NCBI RefSeq assembly: GCF_005217525.1 | Contig: NZ_PNXQ01000016.1 | Coordinates: forward strand, 776,194 to 817,860 | Length of the DNA: 41,667 nucleotides | Direction: 5' to 3' | Origin: Paenibacillus terrae | GTDB taxonomy: Bacteria > Bacillota > Bacilli > Paenibacillales > Paenibacillaceae | In this document: positions 1 through 8,313 of the stretch, one piece after another | How the letters are laid out: every line of letters starts with the position of its first letter | How positions within the stretch are numbered: position 1 is the stretch's first letter | Notes under the pieces: model-generated | What the model saw: only the letters and a program-made list of their open reading frames with translations | The model's database searches: none | What the model was told of the DNA's origin: nothing | Made by a program: the position numbers and the translations under genes

Positions 1-137
1 GCAATTGAGCCAAGAATGTCCATCAAATTATCATACGTCCAGAAATAGGGCAATGTGGCTGAAAAAAACGCCAGCACTCCCATAATTACGACTACAGCCC
101 CATAACGAAAGGAGATGTTTAACCATTTTTCCTTCAT
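1..137 (-). CDS. Sugar ABC transporter permease, N-terminal fragment
   Basis: Reading leftward from the ATG at 137, the first 45 codons encode a short polar start (MKEKWLNISFRYG) followed by a hydrophobic segment (AVVVIMGVLAFFSATLPYF). This is the usual start of an RbsC/XylH-type membrane permease. The ATG overlaps the stop of the ATPase gene in an ATGA junction, which implies translational coupling. Position after a periplasmic-binding-type lipoprotein gene and a double-ATPase gene fits the order of CUT2 carbohydrate importers. The gene leaves the window, so the rest of the permease is not visible and the substrate cannot be told. Confidence 0.8.
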   Translation of the reverse strand, partial: MKEKWLNISFRYGAVVVIMGVLAFFSATLPYFWTYDNLMDILGSI

Positions 138-1651
138 GAATGCACCTCTTCACCGCCGCTGGCATACAACAGAAGCTGCTCCTGCTCCACTTCGCCCCGC
201 GTAAATTCCTTTATTATTTTTCCGTCATACATCACCGCAATCCGATCACCAATACCGATGCCCTCAGCAAATTCACAAGTTAGATAGATGACCGCTTTTC
301 CCTGGGCCGCCAGTTCACCAATGATACGGAAAATATCACTTTTCGCCCCGATATCCACCCCCTTGGTCGGCTCGTCAAAAACAAACACATCTGCCCCGGA
401 ATGCAGCCATTTTCCTATCGCAACCTTTTGCTGATTCCCGCCACTCAAATATTTAACATTCTGGAGCAGAGATGGCGTCTTAATGCCAAGGGAAGCAACG
501 ACTTCGTTACCGTTCGTACGTTCTTTGCGCCGACTGATAAAACCAAGAACACTTAACTTGCCCAACAGCGGAAGACTAAGGTTTCGTTCTACCGTCTCTT
601 CGATCAATACACCCTGCTTACGCCGTTCCTCAGGTATGGACACAATCCCCTGAGCTATCGCATCCGCAGGCTCTCTCAGACGAATGGAGCGGCCTTTGAA
701 GACCAGTTCCCCCTTATCGGGCTTATCCGCGCCTGTAAGAAGCCGGGACAGCTCCGTTTTGCCCGCACCGACCAAACCTACGATCGACAAGATTTCCCCG
801 CGTCTGACCTGCAAATCGACACCGTGAACCCGTAATCCCTTGTGAAGCCCTTTGGCTACGAGCACCGTTTCACCGATAGGAGCATCCGTTTTTGGGAATT
901 CCTCCTCAAATGTTTTACCAAGCATATGCGTAACGATGTCGCCCACACTCAGATCAACAGATGGACCTGTGAACACTCGCTCCCCATCACGCATCACTGT
1001 AACACGGTCGCTGTGTGCGATGACCTCCGGCAATCGGTGGGTAATAAGAATACATGCAACGCCCTCTGACTTAAGCGTATGGATCGTGCGGAACAAGCGC
1101 CGCGTTTCTTCTTCACTGAGTGGCGCTGTAGGCTCATCGAAGATGATCGTATTCGCTTGCTGTGTCAAAATACGTGCAATAAGCACAAGCTGCTTTTCTG
1201 CCAACGTCAACTCAGATACGTATTGCCTTACGTCAATATCGGCCTCCAGCCGTTCCAACGCCTCGCGCGCACGTTTGCGCATGGAACCCGGCGCAGCCCA
1301 CCAGCGTCCTTCAGGTGCAGACAAATCATCCAGGACAATGTTCTCCGCAACGCTGAGCTGCGGCACAAGCGCTGAATCGACCTCCTGATAGACACAGTGA
1401 ATCCCGGCTCTCTTCGCCTCCCATGGCGAACCAATGCTCAGTTCCTTGCCTCCTGCAACAATGCTCCCCTGATCGGAACGATACGCGCCGGATAAAATTT
1501 TCATCAGTGTACTTTTACCTGCTCCGTTTGCGCCCAGCAGAGCGTGAATTTCGCCGCCATGCACCGTAAAATCCACGGACCGTAGCGCATCCACACCAGC
1601 AAACTGTTTGCTGATTTTCTTCATTTCCAGTGTATACACTTGTGAACTCAT
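134..1651 (-). CDS. Sugar ABC transporter ATP-binding protein (RbsA/MglA type)
   Basis: The 505-residue protein has two tandem nucleotide-binding domains, as in CUT2 importers. Domain one has Walker A GANGAGKST at about 40-48 and Walker B IIFDEPTAPLS. Its signature region is weak (LTLAEKQLVLIAR). Domain two has GLVGAGKTEL, a full signature LSGGNQQKVAIGKW and VFVFDEPTKGVD. A degenerate first domain is common in this family. It energises uptake of a monosaccharide or related compound at the membrane. The ATG at 1651 follows a GGAGG-like site (GAGGGAGGTACC). It lies between the binding-protein gene and a permease gene, and a hairpin at 1677-1699 separates it from the former. Ribose, galactose, xylose or another sugar are all possible substrates. 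Confidence 0.93.
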   Translation of the reverse strand: MSSQVYTLEMKKISKQFAGVDALRSVDFTVHGGEIHALLGANGAGKSTLMKILSGAYRSDQGSIVAGGKELSIGSPWEAKRAGIHCVYQEVDSALVPQLSVAENIVLDDLSAPEGRWWAAPGSMRKRAREALERLEADIDVRQYVSELTLAEKQLVLIARILTQQANTIIFDEPTAPLSEEETRRLFRTIHTLKSEGVACILITHRLPEVIAHSDRVTVMRDGERVFTGPSVDLSVGDIVTHMLGKTFEEEFPKTDAPIGETVLVAKGLHKGLRVHGVDLQVRRGEILSIVGLVGAGKTELSRLLTGADKPDKGELVFKGRSIRLREPADAIAQGIVSIPEERRKQGVLIEETVERNLSLPLLGKLSVLGFISRRKERTNGNEVVASLGIKTPSLLQNVKYLSGGNQQKVAIGKWLHSGADVFVFDEPTKGVDIGAKSDIFRIIGELAAQGKAVIYLTCEFAEGIGIGDRIAVMYDGKIIKEFTRGEVEQEQLLLYASGGEEVHS

Positions 1652-1676
1652 GGTACCTCCCTCACGCCTGCTTATG

Positions 1677-1699
1677 ATAAAAGCGCGCCGAAGCGCGCC
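1677..1699 (-). terminator. Intra-operon hairpin/terminator
   Basis: On the minus strand GCGCGC-TTCG-GCGCGC is followed by TTTTATC. It sits between the binding-protein stop (1719) and the ATPase start (1651). It could act as a partial terminator or as a 3' stabiliser, giving more binding protein than ATPase, as is common in ABC importer operons. Confidence 0.7.
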
Positions 1700-1718
1700 T
1701 TGTGCTTTATCTTAAAGT

Positions 1719-2822
1719 TTATTTGGCCGTTTCATATTCTTTCATCCAATCCTTGTAGCCTTGCTCGCTTTGGCCCCATCCCTTTACATATTGAGACAGC
1801 TCGGAGGTGGAGATTTGCTTATCTGGCAATGCTTCACGCTGCACGTATACCGCCTTCAGTACCACTTGCTCCTCCGGTTTATCTCCGTGCAGCTTCTGGT
1901 ATGCATAGCGCACTTGTACGCGTCCGATATCTGTCGGATCTACAGCCGCTGAAGCCACCCAAGAATTTTTCGGGTCCTGAATCATTTGCAAATCCTCGTC
2001 GCTCATATCAATGCCGTACACTTTAATTTCCGTGCGTCCAGCTTGCTGGATGGCGCGTGCTGCACCTTTGGCAAATTCATCCCAGGCAGCCCAGACCGCT
2101 GTAATTTGACCCTTAGGATATTGTTTCAACACAGCTTCCATTTTGGCTTGTGTGTCCAAAGCCGGATTCTGAGCTGAGCCAAAAGTTGCAATTTCTTTAA
2201 TATCCGGATTGGCTTTTAAGAACTTATCGTAAGCAACCTGACGACGCTCCATCGGTGCAAACCCAGCAACCCACACTTTTACAATGTTACCTTTGCCGCC
2301 GATATCCTTTTTCATTTGCTCCAGAGTCAGCTCGGCCATGCTTTGGTCATCCTGTGAAAGCACGACAGCCCCCGGAACGTTAACCGCAGCATCGAAGACG
2401 ATAACCGGGATATTGCGGGAAACCGCTTTTTTCAACCCTGTTTCCAGTAACGCATCACCATGGTCTGTCAAAATGACATCAAACTGCTGGTTAATCGCGC
2501 TATCAAGCAAGGAGGCCATTTTTGCCTTGTCGTTGTCTGCTACAAACTTGGTCAGCGTGCCGCCAAATTTCTTAACTTCCTCTTCCACGCCCTGAACATA
2601 CTGCTGAGAGAACGTGCCTGTGTTAAACTCCATAATTAATGCAACCCGTTTGCCTTTTAAATTTAAACCGTCTGTTTTTGTATCCGTTGTGTTCGCTCCT
2701 GTACTGCTTGTCCCTTGGCCGCCGCTCTCTGTTTTCGGCGCACCACATGCAGTGACCAGCAAAACCAGCACCAGCAGCATCATAGCTCCTAGTCCTAGCT
2801 TCTTGTTTTTTTGGATATTCAT
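1719..2822 (-). CDS. Sugar ABC transporter substrate-binding lipoprotein
   Basis: A 367-residue protein with a lysine-rich start, a hydrophobic segment and the lipobox LVTAC with Cys at about 26, so it is predicted to be a membrane-anchored lipoprotein. A Gly/Ser/Thr-rich linker follows. The rest reads as a type I periplasmic-binding fold of the RbsB family: GKRVALIMEF, FDVILTDHGDA, VIVFDAAVN, and near the end IKVYGIDMSDEDLQMI. It captures an extracellular sugar and delivers it to the downstream permease. It is the first gene of the visible operon and has its own sigma-A promoter at 2873-2901. The ligand cannot be deduced. Confidence 0.93.
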   Translation of the reverse strand: MNIQKNKKLGLGAMMLLVLVLLVTACGAPKTESGGQGTSSTGANTTDTKTDGLNLKGKRVALIMEFNTGTFSQQYVQGVEEEVKKFGGTLTKFVADNDKAKMASLLDSAINQQFDVILTDHGDALLETGLKKAVSRNIPVIVFDAAVNVPGAVVLSQDDQSMAELTLEQMKKDIGGKGNIVKVWVAGFAPMERRQVAYDKFLKANPDIKEIATFGSAQNPALDTQAKMEAVLKQYPKGQITAVWAAWDEFAKGAARAIQQAGRTEIKVYGIDMSDEDLQMIQDPKNSWVASAAVDPTDIGRVQVRYAYQKLHGDKPEEQVVLKAVYVQREALPDKQISTSELSQYVKGWGQSEQGYKDWMKEYETAK

Positions 2823-2872
2823 GTTTCGTTTCCCCCTCGTTCATTCAACAAAATGATTCAAATTTGATACTT

Positions 2873-2901
2873 AATATATCGCGTTAAACCAAGTATGTAA
2901 A
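2873..2901 (-). promoter_or_regulatory. Sigma-A promoter of the sugar ABC operon
   Basis: On the minus strand TTTACA (2901-2896) and TATATT (2878-2873) are separated by exactly 17 bases, close to the TTGACA-N17-TATAAT consensus. It is about 50 bases upstream of the binding-protein ATG. I saw no convincing catabolite-response element beside it. Confidence 0.75.
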
Positions 2902-2963
2902 TAGGTTTTATAAATATAAAAATATTTTCTGAGCTTTTATGACAAATTGCGACAAGTCCACAT

Positions 2964-3008
2964 TAAAAAAATAACACAAAGAGCGGATAGCTCTCTGCGT
3001 TATTTTTC
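2964..3008 (-). terminator. Terminator after spoIVA
   Basis: On the minus strand a long imperfect hairpin (AAATAACGCAGAGAGC, loop TATCC, then GCTCTTTGTGTTATTT) runs into a T tract just past the spoIVA stop at 3034. Confidence 0.85.
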
Positions 3009-3033
3009 TTACACGATTTTCATTTACTTTCAC

Positions 3034-4512
3034 TTAAAGAATGATGGCAATCAGACCGCCTGAGCCTTCGTTAATAATGCGGCCCAGCGTTTCCTGAAGC
3101 TTGTAGCGTGCATTGTCTGGCATCATGGCGATCTTGCCCTGAATGCCTTCACGCACAATGGAATGCAACGAGCGTCCGAAAATGTCCGATTCCCAAATTT
3201 TGATCGGGTCATTTTCAAAATCCTGCATCAGATAGCGCACAAGCTCCTCGCTTTGCTTCTCTGTTCCGATAATCGGAGCAAATTCCGATTCCACATCGAC
3301 ACGAATCATGTGAATGGAAGGCGCTGTGGCCTTGAGCCGCACACCAAATCTCGTGCCCTGACGAATTAGCTGCGGTTCATCCAGCGCCATCTCAGCCAGC
3401 GACGGAGCAGCAATACCGTATCCGGTCGTCTTGACCATTTCCAATGCCTCGGCGAAGCGGTCATATTCCCGTTTGGCATGGGCAAAATCCTGCATCATTT
3501 GCAGCAGATGATCCTTGCCGCGAATCTCTACCCCGACCACCTCGACCAAAATCTGATCGTACAGTTCATCCGGTGCGAACAGATCAATCTCCGCCACACC
3601 CTGCCCCATATTCATCCCGCTTAGACCGGCCCTGTCAATGAATTCATACTCCATAAACTGGCCGACCACTCGGTCTACATCACGCAGGCGTCGAATGTCT
3701 TTTACCGTATCGCGGACGGAATTCTCATAATTGCTGCGCAGCCAGTGATCTTCATTCAGTACCATAACCCAGCTTGGCAGGTTCACATTCACCTCATGCA
3801 CTGGGAATTCATATAATACTTCACGAAGCACGCCTGTAACATCATCTTCTGTCATCGTTGCTGCACTGAGTGTCATGACAGGAATATCATACTTGGCTGC
3901 CAACTCACTGCGAAGTTGAAGTGTTTCATCGCTGCGCGGATGCGTGGAATTGATGACCAGCACAAACGGCTTGCCTACCTCTTTCAACTCCTCAATGACT
4001 CGCTCCTCCGACTCTACATAAGAGCTACGCGGAATTTCCGCAATCGTGCCGTCTGTCGTGACGACAACACCGAGCGTCGAATGCTCCTGAATGACCTTGC
4101 GCGTGCCAATCTCCGCCGCTTCCTGAAACGGAATCGGTTCTTCAAACCATGGCGTGGAGATCATCCGTGGACCATTTTCATCCTCGTAGCCCTTCGCACC
4201 CTCTACTGCGTATCCTACACAGTCGACCAGACGGACATTCACATCCAGTCCTTCCGTTACTTTGATCTGGACAGCATTATTCGGTACGAATTTAGGCTCC
4301 GTCGTCATGATCGTTTTCCCTGCCGCACTTTGTGGCAGCTCATCTACGGCGCGGGCACGGTCCGCCTCACTTGTAATGTTCGGCAGAACAATCGTCTCCA
4401 TAAACCGTTTGATAAAAGTTGATTTACCTGTTCGGACTGCGCCGACGACCCCAAGATAAATATCTCCTCCGGTGCGTTCGGCAATGTCTTTAAAAATGTC
4501 CACTTTCTCCAA
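3034..4512 (-). CDS. spoIVA: Stage IV sporulation protein A, spore-coat ATPase
   Basis: The 492-residue protein begins EKVDIFKDIAERTGG and matches SpoIVA in length and throughout. SpoIVA is a cytoskeletal ATPase of the mother cell that polymerises on the outer forespore membrane and forms the coat basement layer; it is also needed for cortex formation. Walker A GAVRTGKS lies at about 24-31 and the C terminus ends in the hydrophobic GGLIAIIL typical of the family. The start is TTG at 4512, preceded by GAGGAGGGG at six bases; the B. subtilis gene also starts with TTG. The long leader (4513-4860) holds a weak sigma-E-like -10 (CATATTTT, minus strand 4733-4726). Confidence 0.97.
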   Translation of the reverse strand: MEKVDIFKDIAERTGGDIYLGVVGAVRTGKSTFIKRFMETIVLPNITSEADRARAVDELPQSAAGKTIMTTEPKFVPNNAVQIKVTEGLDVNVRLVDCVGYAVEGAKGYEDENGPRMISTPWFEEPIPFQEAAEIGTRKVIQEHSTLGVVVTTDGTIAEIPRSSYVESEERVIEELKEVGKPFVLVINSTHPRSDETLQLRSELAAKYDIPVMTLSAATMTEDDVTGVLREVLYEFPVHEVNVNLPSWVMVLNEDHWLRSNYENSVRDTVKDIRRLRDVDRVVGQFMEYEFIDRAGLSGMNMGQGVAEIDLFAPDELYDQILVEVVGVEIRGKDHLLQMMQDFAHAKREYDRFAEALEMVKTTGYGIAAPSLAEMALDEPQLIRQGTRFGVRLKATAPSIHMIRVDVESEFAPIIGTEKQSEELVRYLMQDFENDPIKIWESDIFGRSLHSIVREGIQGKIAMMPDNARYKLQETLGRIINEGSGGLIAIIL

Positions 4513-4860
4513 TGAAATCCCCTCCTCAAAAGTCTCCGAAGGAAAAATGCTTAATGAGCATCCGCTTCGTGTTCAACCAACTGCTTGATCCCAGATGCGG
4601 CAGAACAGCCTTTAAAATGCCCGGAAGTCGTCCGCCGCCGAGGTTCAGGAGACTGATGGAATCGGCGAAACGGCGTAAACTCGTACATGCATTTGGACTG
4701 ATACCATCATATGTATCCCCTCCGTAAAATATGTTCAGTTTTTTGAAAAAATAGAGTACGTCACAGAGATCACTGCAAAACGATATTTTACGTTTGGGTC
4801 CACTCACCTAACATATGCGTGGTGGGGTTCCCCCATGACTTCGATGCTAGATTTATAATA
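4513..4860 (-). other. spoIVA leader region, no clear gene
   Basis: This stretch carries a second strong ribosome binding site (GGAGGGG, minus strand about 4722-4716) followed by ATGATG. That frame codes for only about 21 residues before a stop. Another minus-strand frame is open to 4526, ending in a TGA that overlaps the spoIVA ribosome binding site, but it has no start codon with a binding site and no recognisable domain. A sigma-E-like -10 (CATATTTT) sits just before the first binding site. It is probably the transcribed leader of spoIVA, possibly with a short upstream peptide. Confidence 0.4.
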
Positions 4861-4975
4861 AAAAAAGGATGTCTCTCTGACTTTCTAAGCCAACTCGCCC
4901 CCATATTAAGAACACTTTTTTGAGCGTTCACTTTAGGGGTATAGTTTCATAGTCGTCGGATAACATCCTTTGTTT
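4861..4975. repeat. 115-base imperfect palindrome (hairpin element)
   Basis: The ends AAAGGATGT (4864-4872) and ACATCCTTT (4963-4971) are perfect inverted repeats. Inside, GACT/AGTC, AACT/AGTT, CCCC/GGGG and GAAC/GTTC arms nest in order, so almost the whole element can fold on itself. On the minus strand the closing arm is followed by TTTTTTT, so it may end the ferredoxin transcript. It could also be a miniature inverted-repeat element or a structured RNA. Confidence 0.5.
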
Positions 4976-4997
4976 CTTATTCATTTGAGCTTAAGTT

Positions 4998-5348
4998 TTA
5001 CCACAGTTCGTCTTCCTGTGCCTGACGCTCAAGCTGTCGCCGAACAGCCGCCTTAAGCTTATCCTCTGGTATCATCACCTCAACATTACTCTGGGCGCGA
5101 GCCTGACATGACAAGCGGATGCCTTCATCCAGCAGAGGTCCCAGCTTGCGGCGCTCTGCATCACTTGGCTGGCCTGCGTGTACAGCCCATTCCTGTGAAA
5201 TATGCACCTTGCACATGAGACAGGCCGCTTTTCCATCACAACGGGTTGGAATATACACGTTCGCTTTACGTGCGGCCTGGAGCAATGTCGTGCCTTGACC
5301 GACCTGTACGCGCCTGCCTGACGGCTTAAACGTAATATGCACATCCAT
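4998..5348 (-). CDS. [2Fe-2S] ferredoxin
   Basis: A 116-residue protein with the plant/vertebrate-type ferredoxin fold. The four cluster cysteines are at 37, 43, 46 and 81 (CDGKAACLMC, then LSCQA), spaced C-X5-C-X2-C-X34-C. Such proteins carry single electrons for a partner oxidoreductase; the partner cannot be inferred. The ATG at 5348 follows GGAGGG at a good distance. The charged C-terminal tail (RQLERQAQEDELW) is longer than the bare domain needs. It stands between spoIVA and a nucleotidyltransferase-like gene on the same strand. Confidence 0.9.
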   Translation of the reverse strand: MDVHITFKPSGRRVQVGQGTTLLQAARKANVYIPTRCDGKAACLMCKVHISQEWAVHAGQPSDAERRKLGPLLDEGIRLSCQARAQSNVEVMIPEDKLKAAVRRQLERQAQEDELW

Positions 5349-5401
5349 AAACGGCCCTCCATTCTTTTAGCAACCACAAACCTGCCAAATTACAGCCTCA
5401 T

Positions 5402-6028
5402 TCAGCTTCTGGAATGCAACTCGGGCCAAGGCAAAAGCTCTTGCAGCTTAGCCAGTTGGTCATCTGTCCAAATGTTGCTGATCAGCAGTTGATTCAGTAC
5501 CGCGATATGTCGCTGCGGATCACGCTTCATGGCGTCTGCTATCGCCTCATATCGGTCAGGTCGATTTCGTAATAGATTAAATAGCAACTCATGACTGAGT
5601 GGCATCAGACGCAGTGAAGAACGCCCCAGGTCAAGCCGGATTCCAGCCACCCATAGCAGCCGCTCGACCTCCAAACGATATAAAGCTCCATCGCACAGCA
5701 CCTCGAAACCACCCACAAGCTCAACTGGAAATCCCTCCAGCTCATAGTGGCTCAGTAATGAAACGTACGAACCACTACAATCCACCTGCTGTTGGTCGAT
5801 CATTATACCCGGTGCATTCGCATGAAGCTGCTTCGCCGCGTGAATATCTGCATAAATATCAATATCTCGGGGCAGTCGATCCAGCTCAACCTCCTGCACA
5901 AGCAACGAACAGCTTCCTCCCAGCATCCAGGGAACAGCATTAGATGCCCAGCCGTCCGCCAAGCTGCTCAGCGCAGCCGTCAGCTCCTGAGGCAGCTTGT
6001 TCAATCGCACCGAAGGTATAGCCTCCAT
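5402..6028 (-). CDS. Nucleotidyltransferase-fold protein, function unknown
   Basis: A 208-residue cytosolic protein. Residues 25-60 contain WMLGGSCSLLV and, after a spacer, RDIDIYAD, which resembles the GG[S]-X-(D/E)-X-D signature of minimal nucleotidyltransferases (MNT/AbiEii-like). A later acidic position would be expected for the third metal ligand but I cannot place it with confidence. The start is set at ATG 6028 (or GTG 6031) because AAGGGAGG lies just upstream; an earlier in-frame ATG at 6058 would place that site inside the gene. No toxin-antitoxin partner is visible beside it. It may act on a small molecule or RNA, or be non-enzymatic. Confidence 0.6.
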   Translation of the reverse strand: MEAIPSVRLNKLPQELTAALSSLADGWASNAVPWMLGGSCSLLVQEVELDRLPRDIDIYADIHAAKQLHANAPGIMIDQQQVDCSGSYVSLLSHYELEGFPVELVGGFEVLCDGALYRLEVERLLWVAGIRLDLGRSSLRLMPLSHELLFNLLRNRPDRYEAIADAMKRDPQRHIAVLNQLLISNIWTDDQLAKLQELLPWPELHSRS

Positions 6029-6151
6029 CACATGGTTTCCTCCCTTTCCATCCATCATCCCGTTTCCAGTTGGGCACCATTATAACATGTTATGGTTGGT
6101 AGTTCGACATTTTATGCATAAGAGAGCAGACGAGAATCTGCTGGAATATAT

Positions 6152-6179
6152 AAAAAAACGTGAACCTGTTCGGTTCACG
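6152..6179 (-). terminator. Terminator after spoVIF
   Basis: Minus strand CGTGAACC-GAACA-GGTTCACG followed by TTTTTTT, just beyond the spoVIF stop at 6214. Confidence 0.88.
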
Positions 6180-6213
6180 GAGAATAGAATCAGCCGGTAT
6201 ACGGCCGGAATTT

Positions 6214-6489
6214 TTATTTTTTCATCATCATTTTCATCAACGATTCCATATTGGAAGGACTGATTCCGCTCTTTTTGACGGCACCGACAATATCCCTTAC
6301 TGTATCTTCCGACACTGGAATGTTGGCCATCGCAGATACCTGCTTTATCAACTGACGCAACTGTGCTTCACTTTGAAGCGTGTCCGCTTTCACGGTGCTT
6401 GCCAGCTTTTTCACCGCATTTTCAGATATGTTTTTTCCGCCTTTTTTGTTAATGGCCTTCAACGCATCTTTCGGAAAGTTTCTACTCAC
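6214..6489 (-). CDS. spoVIF: Stage VI sporulation protein F
   Basis: A 91-residue protein beginning VSRNFPKDALKAINKKGGK and ending in SNMESLMKMMMKK, which fits the SpoVIF (YjcC) family in length and pattern. In B. subtilis SpoVIF acts late in the mother cell and is needed for assembly of coat proteins and spore resistance. The GTG at 6489 is chosen because GGAGGGGAG sits directly upstream; the longer frame to 6567 adds residues unlike the family. It has its own terminator, so it is probably transcribed alone. Confidence 0.85.
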   Translation of the reverse strand: MSRNFPKDALKAINKKGGKNISENAVKKLASTVKADTLQSEAQLRQLIKQVSAMANIPVSEDTVRDIVGAVKKSGISPSNMESLMKMMMKK

Positions 6490-6583
6490 ATTCTCCCCTC
6501 CTCCGCCATTGCTCAACTCAGTGTATGAACGGTGAAAGCCAAAGGTGATTAAGCTTACAAAAGACATGCCATACGCCTAACTG

Positions 6584-6634
6584 AAAAAGGCTGTCTCAAC
6601 CTGTAGATAAAATCTACTTGCGAGACAGCCTTTT
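6584..6634. terminator. Bidirectional terminator, gpsA end
   Basis: AAAAAGGCTGTCTC and GAGACAGCCTTTT form a strong hairpin with A/T tracts on both sides. On the minus strand it follows the gpsA stop at 6661. Confidence 0.9.
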
Positions 6635-6660
6635 GTATGTTTTTATGTGTAGCTAAACCT

Positions 6661-7701
6661 TTATGAATGCCATTGTTCCCATGTTTGCAGAGGCATGACT
6701 TCCATTTCGGTTTTCGGGTCGCGCCCCATGAGCGCCTCGACGGCCTTGCGGACGTCACGTCCTTCAAATAGTACCCCGTACAGCACTTCCGTAATAGGCA
6801 TCTGAACACCCAGCTTTTGCGAGATCGCATAGGCTGCTTTTGTCGTCCGAATGCCTTCTACCACCATACCCATGGATTCTAGCACATCATCAAGTTTTTG
6901 TCCCTGCCCAAGCAGTGAGCCTGCACGCCAGTTACGGCTGTGACGACTCGTTGCGGTAACGACCAAATCGCCAATGCCTGCAAGCCCGGCAAAGGTCAAC
7001 GGATTGGCTCCCATTTCTACTCCGGCACGAGTAATCTCTGCCAACCCACGGGTCAGCAAAGCCGCTTTTGCATTATCCCCGAAGCCTAATCCGTCCGACA
7101 TACCCGCACCCAGAGCGATAATGTTCTTCAATGCTCCCGACAACTCCACACCTAACAAATCCCGGTTCGTATACACACGGAAATAGGAGTTCATAAACAG
7201 CTCCTGTGCAGCCTGTGCTGCCTTCTCATTAGACGAGGCTACGACAACCGTCGTAGGACATTTTCGCACCACTTCTTCCGCATGGCTCGGACCGGACAGC
7301 ACGGCAATATCACCCTCCGCAACTTCCAGCTCTTCTGAAATCACCGTGGACATACGTTTGAGTGTTTCCGTTTCAAAGCCTTTAATGGCATGGACAATCA
7401 GCATATCCTTGCTAAAGAATGCTTTCAAACTACGCGCCACCTGACGCGCAGCAGCGGAAGGAGCTACGATTACGACTGCTTTAGAACCGGACACCGCAAC
7501 TTCCATATCGGTTGTAGCCATAATCCGTTCAGACAGGATGGAGCCAGGTAAATAGCGTTCATTCGTATGCTTCTTATTGATTTCAGCAGCTTGCTGTTCG
7601 TTTCTCGTCCAGACAGAGACATTGTTGTTATTGGCCGCAAGGACGGAAGCCAGAGCCGTTCCCCAACTGCCCGCGACCAGCACAGCTATTTTCTCAGACA
7701 A
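6661..7701 (-). CDS. gpsA: Glycerol-3-phosphate dehydrogenase [NAD(P)+]
   Basis: The 346-residue enzyme reduces dihydroxyacetone phosphate to sn-glycerol 3-phosphate for phospholipid synthesis. Family motifs are present: an N-terminal Rossmann fold, FETETLKRMS, LSGPSHAEEV, ELSGALKNIIALGAG and the GFGDNAKAALLTRGLAE helix that carries catalytic residues. The start is TTG at 7701, preceded by AAAGGAGG; this overlaps the plsY stop by eight bases. One oddity is the dinucleotide loop, which reads VAGSWG where GAGSWG is usual (residue 9). The preceding gene plsY uses the product directly, so the pair is a metabolic and translational unit. Confidence 0.95.
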   Translation of the reverse strand: MSEKIAVLVAGSWGTALASVLAANNNNVSVWTRNEQQAAEINKKHTNERYLPGSILSERIMATTDMEVAVSGSKAVVIVAPSAAARQVARSLKAFFSKDMLIVHAIKGFETETLKRMSTVISEELEVAEGDIAVLSGPSHAEEVVRKCPTTVVVASSNEKAAQAAQELFMNSYFRVYTNRDLLGVELSGALKNIIALGAGMSDGLGFGDNAKAALLTRGLAEITRAGVEMGANPLTFAGLAGIGDLVVTATSRHSRNWRAGSLLGQGQKLDDVLESMGMVVEGIRTTKAAYAISQKLGVQMPITEVLYGVLFEGRDVRKAVEALMGRDPKTEMEVMPLQTWEQWHS

Positions 7702-8302
7702 GACGATCTCCTCCTTTGGAGCCAAGCTTGTTTTCTTTCCCCCGTACCAGTTTGGCAATGTTGGTACGATGTCTCCACACAGCAAACACACAAATAACCA
7801 GAGCCGTCCAGAAGAACTGCCATTCATAACCAAGTACCAGCAATATCCAAGGGGTCAAAATGACAAAAATCAGCGATCCAAGGGATACATAGCGCGTAAT
7901 TACGATTGCGAGAATCGCAATAATTCCAGCATACAATGCGGGAAGTAAGGCAATCGAGACCAATACACCAATGGCGGTAGCAATACCTTTTCCACCGCGA
8001 AAGTGAAAATATACCGGCCAGTTATGGCCTGCAATGGCCGCAATGCCACACAAACCCGGTAACCAGAGTGAATTTCCGCCAAGCCAGTGCCCAATCAGCA
8101 CCGCAACAATCCCTTTAAGTACGTCCAGCAGCAGTACCAGTATGGCAGGGCCTTTACCAAGCACACGCAGCGTATTCGTCGCGCCGGCATTGCCGCTTCC
8201 ATGCTGGCGAATGTCGATTCCTTTTAATTTTCCATACAGCAGACTGAAGCTGACAGAGCCAAGCAAGTAACTGAGTACGATGGCAACGATCTGTAAAATC
8301 AA
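7694..8302 (-). CDS. plsY: Acyl-phosphate:glycerol-3-phosphate acyltransferase
   Basis: A 202-residue polytopic membrane protein with about five hydrophobic segments and the PlsY signatures GSGNAGATNTLR (about 37-48) and GHNWPVYFHFRGGKG. It transfers an acyl group from acyl-phosphate to glycerol 3-phosphate, making lysophosphatidate, the first step of membrane lipid synthesis. The start is TTG at 8302 with AGGAGC upstream. It lies 11 bases after der and overlaps gpsA, which provides its substrate. The last residues past the final helix are lysine- and glycine-rich. Confidence 0.95.
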   Translation of the reverse strand: MILQIVAIVLSYLLGSVSFSLLYGKLKGIDIRQHGSGNAGATNTLRVLGKGPAILVLLLDVLKGIVAVLIGHWLGGNSLWLPGLCGIAAIAGHNWPVYFHFRGGKGIATAIGVLVSIALLPALYAGIIAILAIVITRYVSLGSLIFVILTPWILLVLGYEWQFFWTALVICVFAVWRHRTNIAKLVRGKENKLGSKGGDRLV

Positions 8303-8313
8303 CCTATTCGCTC

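Noticed and set aside
4526..4807. 93-codon minus-strand open frame before spoIVA
   Set aside because: No start codon with a binding site, no domain, and the only strong binding site in the region serves another frame.
5402..6567. Toxin-antitoxin pair (nucleotidyltransferase and small protein)
   Set aside because: The small neighbour is SpoVIF, a sporulation protein with its own terminator, not an antitoxin.
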